NCBI RefSeq assembly: GCF_004000255.1
Contig: NZ_RCIQ01000022.1
Location: 1-64,000 of the forward strand
Source of the DNA: Nioella ostreopsis
GTDB lineage: Bacteria; Pseudomonadota; Alphaproteobacteria; Rhodobacterales; Rhodobacteraceae
Length of the DNA: 64,000 nt
Direction of reading: 5' to 3'
The first letter of the stretch is position 1. Each line of letters starts with the position of its first letter. Under the pieces are notes generated by a model that did no database searches, was not told the DNA's origin, and was given only the letters and a program-made list of their open reading frames with translations. Shown here one piece after another: positions 8,721 to 17,781 of the stretch. The position numbers and the translations under genes were made by a program.

Positions 8721-10466
8721 TCAGGCGGGGGCGGCGTCTTCAAGCTTCAATTGCACGCTCTGGCGGCCGTTCCAGTGGTTGACCTCGATGCGTCCGGCCA
8801 GGTGGAAGGGGCGGCTATTGTGGTTTTCCAGCATGTCGGACAGACCCGTCGCACGGGCGTTGAAGGCGATGGCGTCCATCACCACGGGGCCGCCGTCGGA
8901 AAAGCTCAGTTTCAGGTGGCCGTCGCCGACGGGTTTGGTGAACCGGACGGTCTGCGCGGGAAAGGCGAATCGCGGGGCGGAGGCACCGGCACCATAGGGG
9001 CCTGCAGCCTCCAGCATCTCGATCAGCTCGACCGTGGCACCGCCTGGCATCAACAGACCGTCGATCCGCAAATCGGCGGGGCCGGCCTCGCCCGCGCCCT
9101 GGCGGGCCAATAGGTCGGAGAGGCGGTCCATGGCTGGGTCCAATTGTGCCCGCGTTAGCGAGAGCCCCGCCGCCATCCGGTGGCCGCCGCCTTTTGTGAT
9201 CAGCCCCTCGGCGGCGAGCTTCTGGATCGACGCCCCCAGATCCACGCCCGCGATGGAGCGGCCAGAGCCCTTGCCCTCATCCCCATCGAAGCCGATGACC
9301 ACGGCGGGGCGGTTGGTGGCATCTTTCAGGCGGCTCGCGACAATGCCCACGACACCGGGATGCCAGCCATCCTCGGCGGCCCAGACTAGCGGCGCCTCTA
9401 GCCCGCGCGCTTCGGCCTGTTCGAGGGCGGCCTCGCGGACACGGGTCTCGATCTCTCGCCGGTCGGTGTTGAGATCGTCCAGCAGCTTTGCCAGTTGCAT
9501 GGCCTCGCCCATATCGGCGGTCGCCAGCAGACGCGCGCCGAGGTCGGCCTTGCCGATGCGCCCGCCCGCGTTGATGCGGGGGCCGAGCACATAGCCAAGG
9601 TGATAGGCGCTTGGCGCGCGATCCAGCCGCCCGACATCGGACAGCGCCACCAGACCGGGGCGGTTGCGGCGCGCCATGACTGTCAGGCCCTGCCGCACGA
9701 AGGCGCGATTGACGCCGGTCAGCTGCGCCACATCGGCAACGGTGGCCAGTGCCACGAGGTCGAGCATCGCCATCAGGTCGGGGCCGGTGGTGCCATTGGC
9801 GCGCATCTGGCGGTTGGCCTCGACCAGCATCAGGAAGACGACTGCGGCGGCGCAGAGATGGCCGAGCGATCCGTCCTCGTCCTGCCGGTTCGGGTTCACC
9901 ACGGCCACGCAGTCGGGCAAGTCCGCCCCGCCCAAATGGTGATCCAGCACGATCACGTCGGCGCCCTTGGCTGCCGCGATTGGGCCGTGTGAGAGCGTAC
10001 CGCAGTCAACGCAGATGATGAGGTCATGGTCACGCGCCAGCGCCGCCATCGCCTCCTCATTGGGGCCGTAACCCTCGTCGATCCGGTCGGGGACATAGAG
10101 CGTTGCGGCGCGCCCCATCTGGCGTAGCCAGTCGATAAGCAGCGCGGCAGAGCTGCCACCATCGACGTCGTAATCGGCAAAGATCGCCACCCGTTCCCGC
10201 GTTTTGACGGCCTGAAGGAAGCGCGCGGCGGCGGCTTCCATGTCCTTCAGGCTGCGTGGGTCGGGCAACAGGTCCCGCAGGGCAGGGGCGAGGAAACCCT
10301 GGGCCGCCTCGGGTGCCACGCCTCGGCGGGCCAGCACCCGCGCCACGGCGGGTGGCAGGTCAGCCTGTTGGGCCAATGCCTCGGCCAGCCGTTCCTCGCC
10401 CGCGCTCAGCCCGACCCACCGGCGACCGGTGATGGAGCTTTCGACGTCAAGGAACGCGCCGGTCAT
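8721..10466 (-). CDS. recJ: Single-stranded-DNA-specific exonuclease RecJ
   Basis: A 5'-3' single-strand DNA exonuclease of recombination and mismatch repair (581 aa, normal length). DHH-phosphoesterase motifs are present in order: ADYDVDG, CVDCGT, and LDHHLGG. The DHHA1 domain follows, with GIVASRLKD and GKGSGRSI, and GGHRMAAG near its end. A C-terminal OB-like region closes the protein. It lies three bases after the glpX stop on the same strand, so glpX and recJ are probably co-transcribed. All metal-binding signature residues that I can recognise are conserved. Confidence 0.96.
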   Translation of the reverse strand: MTGAFLDVESSITGRRWVGLSAGEERLAEALAQQADLPPAVARVLARRGVAPEAAQGFLAPALRDLLPDPRSLKDMEAAAARFLQAVKTRERVAIFADYDVDGGSSAALLIDWLRQMGRAATLYVPDRIDEGYGPNEEAMAALARDHDLIICVDCGTLSHGPIAAAKGADVIVLDHHLGGADLPDCVAVVNPNRQDEDGSLGHLCAAAVVFLMLVEANRQMRANGTTGPDLMAMLDLVALATVADVAQLTGVNRAFVRQGLTVMARRNRPGLVALSDVGRLDRAPSAYHLGYVLGPRINAGGRIGKADLGARLLATADMGEAMQLAKLLDDLNTDRREIETRVREAALEQAEARGLEAPLVWAAEDGWHPGVVGIVASRLKDATNRPAVVIGFDGDEGKGSGRSIAGVDLGASIQKLAAEGLITKGGGHRMAAGLSLTRAQLDPAMDRLSDLLARQGAGEAGPADLRIDGLLMPGGATVELIEMLEAAGPYGAGASAPRFAFPAQTVRFTKPVGDGHLKLSFSDGGPVVMDAIAFNARATGLSDMLENHNSRPFHLAGRIEVNHWNGRQSVQLKLEDAAPA

Positions 10467-10469
10467 GCC

Positions 10470-11444
10470 TCAGCGAGAGGGGTTGCGGTAGATCATCTTG
10501 CGCACCGACCCGGTCTTGGACCGCATCAGCAGCGTTTCCACCGTCAGCCAGCCGACCTCACGCTTGATGCCGTTGAGGATCGAGCCGTTGGTCACGCCGG
10601 TGGCCGAGAAGATCACGTCCTTTGTCACCATCTCATCGCGCGAATAGATTCGGTCCAGATCGGTGATACCAGTCTTGGCGGCGCGGGCGCGTTCGTCATC
10701 GTTACGGAAGACGAGCTGGCCATACATCTGCCCGCCCATGCATTTCAGCGCTGCGGCGGCCAGAACGCCCTCGGGCGCGCCGCCCCGGCCCATATACATG
10801 TCGATCCCTGTGATATCAGGCTCGGCGCAATGCATGACGCCCGCCACGTCACCATCGGTGATCAGGCGGATCGCGGCGCCGGTGCCGCGCACCTCTTCGA
10901 TCATCTGTTCATGCCGGGGGCGTTCGAGAATGCAGACGGTGATATCCGACGGCAGGCAGCCCTTGGCATTGGCCAGGGCCGAGACGCGGGTGGCCGGGTC
11001 CATGTCCAGCGTCACGATGCCTTCGGGATAGCCCGGCCCAATGGCCAGCTTGTCCATATAGGTATCGGGCGCGTGCAGCATCGACCCGCGCGGGCCCATG
11101 GCGATCACGGTCAGCGCGTTCGGCATGTCCTTCGCCGTCAGCGTCGTCCCTTCCAACGGGTCAAGAGCGATGTCCACTGCGGGGCCATCACCGGTGCCCA
11201 CCTCTTCGCCGATATAGAGCATCGGGGCCTCGTCCCGCTCACCCTCACCAATGACGACCATCCCGGCGATATCCAGCATGTTCAGCTGGTCGCGCATGGC
11301 GTTGACCGCCGCCTGATCCGCAGCTTTCTCGTCGCCGCGCCCGATGAGCTTGGCTGAGGCGATGGCAGCGGCCTCGGACACGCGGGCGAGGCCGAGGGAC
11401 AACATGCGGTCATTGAAATCGGTGGGATGAGACATTTGGGACAA
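10470..11444 (-). CDS. glpX: Class II fructose-1,6-bisphosphatase (GlpX)
   Basis: Hydrolyses fructose-1,6-bisphosphate to fructose-6-phosphate in gluconeogenesis (324 aa, family-typical). The lithium-sensitive phosphatase signature DPLEGTTL is followed by the conserved RDEMVTKDVIFSATGVT block. It belongs to the hom-glpX-recJ run on the minus strand, with a 115-base gap from hom and 3 bases to recJ. A hom-glpX-recJ order is, as I recall, common in Rhodobacterales. A gluconeogenic phosphatase fits an organism growing on organic acids. Confidence 0.96.
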   Translation of the reverse strand: MSQMSHPTDFNDRMLSLGLARVSEAAAIASAKLIGRGDEKAADQAAVNAMRDQLNMLDIAGMVVIGEGERDEAPMLYIGEEVGTGDGPAVDIALDPLEGTTLTAKDMPNALTVIAMGPRGSMLHAPDTYMDKLAIGPGYPEGIVTLDMDPATRVSALANAKGCLPSDITVCILERPRHEQMIEEVRGTGAAIRLITDGDVAGVMHCAEPDITGIDMYMGRGGAPEGVLAAAALKCMGGQMYGQLVFRNDDERARAAKTGITDLDRIYSRDEMVTKDVIFSATGVTNGSILNGIKREVGWLTVETLLMRSKTGSVRKMIYRNPSR

Positions 11445-11559
11445 TCCAGTTTTTCTTGGGCCGTTTGGAAATCTTTACCTCGCACCGGGGTGTCGGCACA
11501 AGGCGGGGGAGCCCCCCGTTGACGTTTACGCTCTGACCGTTTCGACCCTGTGACGACGG

Positions 11560-12846
11560 TCAGACATTCTCGATCCGAAGGGCCACGGGCTGGCCGATGA
11601 CCACATCGGTCTTGGGCAGCGCTTCCAGCGCGTCCTGCAGCGAGGGCGCGGCAACCTTGTGGGTCACGATCAGAACAGGCGCGTCGGTGCTGCCATGGCT
11701 GCGCTGGCGCATCCGGTCGATGGAGATGCCGCAATCGCCCAGAACGGCGGCGACCTTGGCCAGCGCGCCGGGTTTGTCCTTCAGCGTCAGGCGCAGGTAG
11801 TAGGGCGCGGCGGTGGCCACGGCGGCGCGGTTGGCCTTGATCAGCGAGGTCGCGGGCTGGCCGAAGGTGGACAGGCGGATGCCGCGCGCGATGTCCAGAA
11901 TATCGGCCATCACGGCGCTCGCGGTCGGACCCTCGCCGGCTCCGGCCCCGCGCATCACGATCTGGCCCACGGAATCGCCGTCCAGCACCACCATATTGGT
12001 GCCCCCTTCCAACTGACCGAGGGGACTGTTTTCGGGCACGAGGCACGGCGTCATGCGCTGTTCCAGCCCGCGCCCCGTCATCCGGGCGACGCCGAGCAGC
12101 TTGATGCGGAAGCCCAGTTCAGCGGCCTGGTTGATATCCTCGATGGTGACCTGGCCGATGCCTTCCAGGGCCACCCCGTCGAAATCGACCTGGGTGCCGA
12201 ACGCGATGGAGGACAGCAGCGCCAGCTTATGGCCCGCGTCGATCCCACCCACGTCGAGATTGGGGTCGGCCTCCAGATAGCCGAGCTGGTTGGCCTCCTC
12301 AAAGACCTCGTCGTAGGACAGGCCCGCCGACTGCATCCGTGTGAGGATATAGTTGCAGGTGCCGTTCATCACGCCGGTGACGCGGCTGATTTCGTTGCCC
12401 GCAAGCCCCTCGGTCAGGGCCTTGACCACCGGGATCCCGCCTGCAACAGCGGCCTCGAAGCGGATCACCTGGCCAGCGGCTTCGGCGGCCTCGGCCATGA
12501 CCTGCCCGTGATGGGCCAGCATCGCCTTGTTGGCGGTGACCACATCCTTGCCCGCTGCAATGGCAGCCTCGGTCGCGGCCTTGGCAGGGCCGTCGGAGCC
12601 GCCCATCAGTTCCACGAACAGATCCACATCGTCGCGGGTGGCCAGAACCACCGGGTCGTCTTCCCACGCATAGCCCGAGATATCGACGCCGCGATCCTTG
12701 TCGCGGGAGCGTGCCGATACCGCCGAGATCGTCACCGGTCGGCCAGTGCGCGCGGCCAGAAGATCGGCCCTTTGCTGGACGATCTTCACAACGCCCACGC
12801 CCACGGTCCCAAGCCCGGCGATGCCAAGGCGAAGCGGGTCTGTCAT
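11560..12846 (-). CDS. hom: Homoserine dehydrogenase
   Basis: NAD(P)H-dependent reduction of aspartate semialdehyde to homoserine, on the path to threonine and methionine (428 aa). The N-terminal Rossmann motif is GIAGLGTVGVG (residues 7-17). The catalytic domain contains the GVMNGTCNYILTRM signature, and a C-terminal ACT regulatory domain (about residues 345-425) suggests feedback control by threonine. The start at 12846 is chosen because GGAGGATTTTCC lies directly upstream and the homology starts there. The open frame extends further upstream but that part is unrelated sequence. Confidence 0.96.
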   Translation of the reverse strand: MTDPLRLGIAGLGTVGVGVVKIVQQRADLLAARTGRPVTISAVSARSRDKDRGVDISGYAWEDDPVVLATRDDVDLFVELMGGSDGPAKAATEAAIAAGKDVVTANKAMLAHHGQVMAEAAEAAGQVIRFEAAVAGGIPVVKALTEGLAGNEISRVTGVMNGTCNYILTRMQSAGLSYDEVFEEANQLGYLEADPNLDVGGIDAGHKLALLSSIAFGTQVDFDGVALEGIGQVTIEDINQAAELGFRIKLLGVARMTGRGLEQRMTPCLVPENSPLGQLEGGTNMVVLDGDSVGQIVMRGAGAGEGPTASAVMADILDIARGIRLSTFGQPATSLIKANRAAVATAAPYYLRLTLKDKPGALAKVAAVLGDCGISIDRMRQRSHGSTDAPVLIVTHKVAAPSLQDALEALPKTDVVIGQPVALRIENV

Positions 12847-12929
12847 GGAAAATCCTCCGGCTGTCTGGTCTTGCAGGTTTTCATGTCTGTTAGCGGCAAT
12901 GACCCGGCGGCGCAACGTGGGCCGGTGGC

Positions 12930-13184
12930 TTAATTGACGCTGAGCCTGCGCAGAATCGCGGCACGGCGGCGCAGGTCGGCTGCGCGCCATTGCAATGTGC
13001 GGCCTTCGGTATCGGCGGCGCGGGGCGACAGCGCCTCGGCCCCGGCCAGAAGCGGGCCGAGCGGCACAAGTTCTGGCCAGTCCGCCGCGCGGCTGGTTTC
13101 GGTGATCGACGCATCAAGCTCGGGCGCGCGAATCGAACAGGCGGAGAGCACCAGCAGCAAGGAAAGACAGATCACGGCGCGCAT
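12930..13184 (-). CDS. Small predicted lipoprotein
   Basis: An 84-aa protein with a clear lipoprotein signal: MRAVICLSLLLVLSAC, with lipobox LSAC and lipidated Cys16. The mature part is about 68 residues, Arg-rich near the C-terminus (ADLRRRAAILRRL), with no recognised domain. It sits 83 bases upstream of hom on the same strand and divergently from the TetR gene. The longer open frame (start 13283) would place the hydrophobic stretch inside the protein, so ATG 13184 is preferred. Function unknown; probably a periplasmic or membrane-anchored protein conserved near hom. Confidence 0.75.
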   Translation of the reverse strand: MRAVICLSLLLVLSACSIRAPELDASITETSRAADWPELVPLGPLLAGAEALSPRAADTEGRTLQWRAADLRRRAAILRRLSVN

Positions 13185-13268
13185 GGCGGCCCCCAAGGCA
13201 GAAACGAGCCCCCAAGTGATAGCGCGGGCAGGCGGGCGACGTCCAGCGGCAAGGCGGTTTTGGTGAAT

Positions 13269-13282
13269 TGAACATCTGTTCA
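13269..13282. promoter_or_regulatory. Inverted repeat upstream of the TetR gene
   Basis: TGAACA-TC-TGTTCA: two perfect 6-base arms with a 2-base spacer, centred 36 bases upstream of the TetR-type regulator start and in the gap shared with the divergent lipoprotein gene. Size and place fit a TetR-family autorepressor operator. No second copy was noticed in the window. Confidence 0.5.
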
Positions 13283-13311
13283 TATCCGTCAGGCACGGCT
13301 AACCTGTATCC

Positions 13312-13893
13312 ATGGCACGCAAACAAGGTTCACATGCGGAAACCACCGGCCCCAAGGTCCGCGATGCGGCATTGCAGCTGTTCGCGCGACATGGATTTGC
13401 CGCCGTCTCCATGCGCCAGATCGCCAAGGAGGTGGGGGTGCAGGCCGGGGCGCTCTATCTCTACACGCCGGACAAGCAATCGCTTCTGTTCGAACTGATG
13501 CGCGATCACATGGACCATCTGCTGAGCCACTGGCGGGTGCCGGACGGCGCGCCGCTGGACCAGCTGGAAGCGTTCTGTCGCCACCATATCCGCTATCACC
13601 TCGACCGGCCGGAACTCGTCTTCATCGCCTATATGGAACTGCGCAACCTGGAGCCGGAGAACTTCGCGGTGATCGAAGCGCTGCGGCGCCAGTATGAGGA
13701 CCGGTTGCAGGGGATCTTGCGGCGCGGACAGGAAAGCGGTGCCTTCGCGGTGGCCGATGGCAAGCTGGCGACCATGGCGATCATCGCGATGCTGACCGGG
13801 GTCAACACCTGGTATCGCGAAGGCGGGCGTCTGGCACGGGCCGATGTGGAAGGGATCTACTGGGACATGGTGCGCAAATCCGTGGCCGCCTGA
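13312..13893 (+). CDS. TetR/AcrR-family transcriptional regulator
   Basis: A 193-aa regulator. The N-terminal TetR HTH spans about residues 13-60 (VRDAALQLFARHGFAAVSMRQIAKEVGVQ, then GALYLYTPDKQSLL). The ligand-binding C-terminal domain has the helix pattern ELVFIAYMELRNL seen in KstR2-like TetR members. It is 144 bases upstream of the M24-hydrolase/nitrilase pair on the same strand, which makes that pair a likely target. The ligand is unknown. Confidence 0.9.
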   Translation: MARKQGSHAETTGPKVRDAALQLFARHGFAAVSMRQIAKEVGVQAGALYLYTPDKQSLLFELMRDHMDHLLSHWRVPDGAPLDQLEAFCRHHIRYHLDRPELVFIAYMELRNLEPENFAVIEALRRQYEDRLQGILRRGQESGAFAVADGKLATMAIIAMLTGVNTWYREGGRLARADVEGIYWDMVRKSVAA

Positions 13894-14037
13894 GCGGTTT
13901 CGCCCTGCCTCTAGCACGACGATCCGCGTCACACTTGTTTGGCGCGGCTTGTCCCTCCGCGACATGGACAGGCCGCGATTTGGCATGCATCCGGCGGTGA
14001 CACGCGCAGGCTGGTCATCAGCCAAAGGAGAACGAGA

Positions 14038-15198
14038 ATGCTCGATGAAGCCAAAGACAGACACGCGCGGTTCCAGCAGAAGCTGGCCGATGCCGGGATC
14101 GAGGTGGCGCTGATCACCGATGAGGCCTCTATCGGCTATCTTGCCGGGTTCTGGGGCTATCTCTCGGTGGAGTTCGGGCGACCGACGGCGCTGGTGGTGC
14201 GGCCCGACGCCGACCCCGTCGTGGTCACGCCGCTGATGGAAAGCGAGATGGTCGCCGCCATGACCTGGGTCGAGGAGATCGTGACCTGGGAGGACATGGG
14301 CAACAATCACTGGGTCCACGTGTTGCCGAAGGTTTTGGGCGATGCCCGCCGCGTGGCGGTGGAAAAGGGCACCCTTCCAGCCCCCTTGCGCAACTGGTTC
14401 GACGACCAGATGCCGGGGACCGAGCTGACCGATGTCTCACCACTTCTGGGCGCGATGCGGATGATCAAGTCGCCCGCCGAGATCGAGGTGATGCGCCAGG
14501 CAGGCCAGATTGCGGGCGCGATGATGGGGGCGGCGCATGGGGCGCTGGCCGCAGACGTGCCGGAATACGAGGCCGCTTTGGCGGTGATCGACGCGGGCAC
14601 CCGCAAGGCCGCGGGCTTCCTGACCGACCGGGGGTGGGAGGCCTTCGTGTCGCCGATGATCCAAGGGCTGCAGATCCTGCAATCGGGCAGCGACACGTCG
14701 ATGGTGCATCGCCGCGCCAGCGTGAAGCGGCTGGCCCCCGGCGACCCGGTCTATTTCTGTTTCTGCAACATGGCGCAGTTCAAGCTCTACAAGCTCGGCT
14801 TCGACCGGATGTTCTTCATCGAACACGCCAGCGATGACGCGATCCGGGTGCAGCAGGCGGCCATCGACGCGCAGCAGGCCGCGATTGCGGCGATCAGGCC
14901 CGGGGTGACGGCGGAAAGCGTGGCGGACGCCGCGAACGAAGTCTACCGCGCGCGTGGCTACGAGACCGGCTATCGCACCGGGCGGTCCATCGGGATGAGC
15001 TACCTTGAGGCACCGGAGCTAAAGGCAGGGGACCAGACCGTGTTGCATCCGGGCATGACCTTCGCGGTCGATGGCGGGATTTCTCTGGACGGGCAATGCG
15101 GCGGGCGGATCGGGGATTCCATCGTGGTGACGGACACGGGCTGCGACTACCTGACCGAATATCCGCGCGAAATCCTCTATTCGGGTCAGCTGCCATGA
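14038..15198 (+). CDS. M24-fold (creatinase/aminopeptidase P-like) hydrolase
   Basis: A 386-aa pita-bread-fold protein. Residues 1-150 form the creatinase N-terminal domain and residues 155-385 the M24 catalytic domain (PAEIEVMRQAGQIAG, GYRTGRSIG, HPGMTFAVDGGI). The Asp pair that binds metal in aminopeptidase P is not in its usual context (the strand reads YFCFCNMAQFK), so it may act without metals like creatinase or ectoine hydrolase (DoeA-like). AAAGGAG precedes ATG 14038. The nitrilase gene overlaps its stop by 4 bases, so the two proteins probably act in one pathway, perhaps opening and then deamidating an N-containing compound. The substrate is inference. Confidence 0.8.
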   Translation: MLDEAKDRHARFQQKLADAGIEVALITDEASIGYLAGFWGYLSVEFGRPTALVVRPDADPVVVTPLMESEMVAAMTWVEEIVTWEDMGNNHWVHVLPKVLGDARRVAVEKGTLPAPLRNWFDDQMPGTELTDVSPLLGAMRMIKSPAEIEVMRQAGQIAGAMMGAAHGALAADVPEYEAALAVIDAGTRKAAGFLTDRGWEAFVSPMIQGLQILQSGSDTSMVHRRASVKRLAPGDPVYFCFCNMAQFKLYKLGFDRMFFIEHASDDAIRVQQAAIDAQQAAIAAIRPGVTAESVADAANEVYRARGYETGYRTGRSIGMSYLEAPELKAGDQTVLHPGMTFAVDGGISLDGQCGGRIGDSIVVTDTGCDYLTEYPREILYSGQLP

Positions 15199-15977
15199 GG
15201 GCAGGCGTCTGGCAGAGCGACGGGGCGGGGCTGACGGCGGCAGAACGGCTCGCACGGCTGGAGGCGGCGATCGCGGGGCAGGGGCTCGACCTGGTGCTCT
15301 GCCCGGAGCTTTTTGCCTGCGGCTATCACATCGGGGTGGACATCGCCCTTCTGGCGGAGCCGGCGGACGGGCCCTTTGCGCAGGCGGTTGCGGCCCTGGC
15401 GGCGCGGACCGGAACGGCGGTGCTTTACGGCTACGCGGAGCGTGACGGCGACCGGGTCTACAATTCCGCGCAGCTGGTGGGGCCGGACGGCCCGATCGCC
15501 CATCACCGCAAGCTTGTGATCCCGCCGGGGCCGGAAACCGGGCATTTTGCCGAAGGGCAGGGCTGCGCGGTGTTCGAGTTTGCCGGGATGCGCTGTGCGA
15601 TCCTGATTTGCTACGACGCGGAGTTTCCCGAAGGCCCGCGCGCGGCGGCGCTTGCGGGGGCGGAGGTGCTCTTCGTGCCGACGGCGCTGTCGGATCAGTG
15701 GGGAAATGTCTCTCGCGAGGTGATGCCGGCGCGGGGCTTCGAGAACGGGTTGTGGCTGCTTTATGCCAACCATGCGGGTGTGGAAAACGGGTTGTCCTAC
15801 TATGGCGGCAGCCGGATCGTGGGGCCGGTGGGGCAGAGCGTGGCACTGGCCGGGGATGGCCCGGAGCTGATCGCGGCAGAGCTGGATGTCGCGGCTGTGC
15901 GGGCGGCGCGGGCGCGGTTGCCCTATCTGGCGGATCGGGCGGGACTGTTGGCGCGATTGTCGGGGTCAAGCGCGTAG
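15195..15977 (+). CDS. Nitrilase-superfamily carbon-nitrogen hydrolase
   Basis: A 260-aa amidase-type enzyme. The nitrilase triad is visible: Glu in CPELF, Lys in HHRKLVIPP, and Cys in LICYDAEFPE. Members hydrolyse amides or nitriles to acids and ammonia. The short length and the sequence around Cys fit the aliphatic-amidase or N-carbamoyl branches better than true nitrilases. Its ATG lies inside the ATGA overlap with the M24-fold gene, indicating coupled translation and a shared catabolic route. There is no signal peptide, so it acts in the cytoplasm. Confidence 0.88.
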   Translation: MRAGVWQSDGAGLTAAERLARLEAAIAGQGLDLVLCPELFACGYHIGVDIALLAEPADGPFAQAVAALAARTGTAVLYGYAERDGDRVYNSAQLVGPDGPIAHHRKLVIPPGPETGHFAEGQGCAVFEFAGMRCAILICYDAEFPEGPRAAALAGAEVLFVPTALSDQWGNVSREVMPARGFENGLWLLYANHAGVENGLSYYGGSRIVGPVGQSVALAGDGPELIAAELDVAAVRAARARLPYLADRAGLLARLSGSSA

Positions 15978-16139
15978 TTCAGCCGGTTTCGCCGCCTTTG
16001 GCGTCGATCCGCGAGCGGTCCTCCTCAACCCCCGGCTTGCGCCGGAGGCCTCGTCGGCCCGCGTTGCCACGGGAATGTGGCGAGCGAGGCGCGCCTTAGT
16101 TGGCAGAGGTGTATCTGGTGAGCGTAGGATGCCTCCGGC

Positions 16140-16164
16140 GGAGGTATTTCCGGCCAAGATGAAA
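16140..16164 (+). repeat. Short interspersed repeat, copy 1
   Basis: GGAGGTATTTCCGGCCAAGA followed by TGAA. It shares the GGAG-TATTTC-CCAAGA-GAA pattern with the elements at 52664 and 52852. From memory, such short sequences are scattered at gene ends in Rhodobacteraceae genomes; this was not checked. Confidence 0.5.
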
Positions 16165-16226
16165 CCAGGGCGGTTACACAGGCGAGGCGCGTTTGGGGGA
16201 TGGGGCCGGGGAGAGCCGGGGGAAGG

Positions 16227-16258
16227 ACAAAAGGCCGCCCCGGATCAGGAGCGGCCCT
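16227..16258 (-). terminator. Terminator of glyA
   Basis: On the minus strand the arms GGGCCGCTCC and GGGGCGGCC form a strong GC hairpin followed by TTTTGT, 24 bases after the glyA stop. This is a typical rho-independent terminator. Confidence 0.75.
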
Positions 16259-16281
16259 CTGTCTGATGGGGTAAGCTGCGA

Positions 16282-17577
16282 TCAGAGATCGGGGTAGAGC
16301 GGGAAGCGGGCGCAGAGCGCGGCCACTTCGGCCTTCACCTTTTCTTCAACCTCGGCATTGCCGTCCTCACCATTGGCGGCAAGCCCGTCGACCACTTCGA
16401 CGATCCAGTCCGCGATCTGGCGGAACTCGGCTTCACCGAAGCCGCGGGTGGTGCCTGCGGGGGTGCCGAGGCGGATGCCGGAGGTAATGGTCGGCTTTTC
16501 CGTGTCGAAAGGGATGCCGTTCTTGTTGCAGGTGATATGGGCGCGGCCGAGTGCTTTCTCGGTCGCGTTGCCCTTGACGCCCTTGGGGCGCAAATCGACC
16601 AGCATCACATGGGTGTCGGTGCCACCGGTAACGATATCCAAGCCGCCCTTCATCAGCTGGTCGGCCAGCGCCACGGCATTGGAACGCACCTGTTGCTGAT
16701 AGGCCTTGAACTCGGGGCGCAGCGCCTCGCCGAAGGCCACGGCCTTGGCGGCGATCACATGCATGAGCGGGCCGCCCTGGATGCCGGGGAAGATGGCGGA
16801 GTTGACCTTCTTGGCAATGGTTTCGTCATTTGTGACGATCATGCCGCCGCGCGGGCCGCGCAGGGTCTTGTGCGTGGTGGTGGTGGCGACATCCGCGTAG
16901 GGGAAGGGCGAGGGATGTTCGCCCGCCGCCACGAGGCCCGCGAAATGGGCCATGTCCACCATCAGGTAGGCACCGACGCTGTCGGCGATCTCGCGGAATT
17001 TGGCGAAGTCGATCTGGCGCGGGATGGCGGAGCCGCCGGCGATGATCAGCTTGGGCTGATGCTCGGTGGCGAGCGCCTGCACCTGGTCATAGTCGATGCG
17101 GCTGTCCTGCTGGCGCACGCCGTATTGGATGGCATTGAACCATTTGCCCGACTGGTTGGGCTTGGCGCCATGGGTCAGGTGGCCGCCTGCGTCCAGCGAC
17201 ATGCCCAGGATGGTGTCGCCGGGCTGCAGAAGCGCGGTGAAGACGCCCTGGTTGGCCTGCGACCCGGAATTGGGCTGCACATTGGCATATTCACAGCCAA
17301 AGAGCTGCTTGGCGCGGTCGATGGCCAGATCCTCGGCGATGTCCACGAACTGGCAGCCGCCATAGTAGCGGCGGCCCGGGTAGCCTTCCGCATACTTGTT
17401 GGTCATGACCGAGCCCTGCGCTTCCATTACGGCGCGGCTGACGATGTTTTCCGATGCGATCAGCTCGATCTCGTCGCGCTGGCGGCCAAGCTCCTTGGTG
17501 ATGGCACCGAAGATTTCGGGGTCGCGGTCTGCGAGGCTCTCGGTGAAGAAACCAGCGTCGCGGTGGGGCGCGTTCAT
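16282..17577 (-). CDS. glyA: Serine hydroxymethyltransferase
   Basis: PLP enzyme interconverting serine and glycine and charging tetrahydrofolate with a C1 unit (431 aa, normal). The start [11 protein letters not shown] at 17577 has an AGGGAGA ribosome site. Signatures include [10 protein letters not shown] near residue 38, [13 protein letters not shown], and the PLP-lysine motif [16 protein letters not shown]. The open frame continues far upstream of 17577 but that part is antisense to nadK and not coding. It is divergent from nadK and has its own terminator. Confidence 0.97.
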   Translation of the reverse strand: MNAPHRDAGFFTESLADRDPEIFGAITKELGRQRDEIELIASENIVSRAVMEAQGSVMTNKYAEGYPGRRYYGGCQFVDIAEDLAIDRAKQLFGCEYANVQPNSGSQANQGVFTALLQPGDTILGMSLDAGGHLTHGAKPNQSGKWFNAIQYGVRQQDSRIDYDQVQALATEHQPKLIIAGGSAIPRQIDFAKFREIADSVGAYLMVDMAHFAGLVAAGEHPSPFPYADVATTTTHKTLRGPRGGMIVTNDETIAKKVNSAIFPGIQGGPLMHVIAAKAVAFGEALRPEFKAYQQQVRSNAVALADQLMKGGLDIVTGGTDTHVMLVDLRPKGVKGNATEKALGRAHITCNKNGIPFDTEKPTITSGIRLGTPAGTTRGFGEAEFRQIADWIVEVVDGLAANGEDGNAEVEEKVKAEVAALCARFPLYPDL

Positions 17578-17781
17578 GGCCTGTCTCCCTTTTGAAGGCG
17601 ATGAGGGTCGTTCGGCAGCATCTATCCAAAGCGGGCGCGACACGAAAGCCCGGAAACCGGCGCATTTCGTCTCAGGAACGTCCACTATCGGAAACTTCAC
17701 GGTCATCGCGGGCGAATCCGGGATTGAGTTTCCAACCGTCACGGGTGAACACTGGCAGGACCCAGACCCGCCGGAGACGCC

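Larger units (their letters stand above)
15978..16281. other. Intergenic region with glyA terminator and a repeat
   Basis: About 300 bases between the nitrilase gene and the convergent glyA. No supportable gene. It contains a copy of the GGAGGTATTTC/CCAAGATGAA-type interspersed repeat (16140-16164) and the glyA terminator hairpin (16227-16258). Confidence 0.6.

Noticed and set aside
13330-14319. 329-codon minus-strand frame opposite the TetR gene
   Set aside because: Antisense shadow with no domain; TetR and M24 reading frames explain the region.
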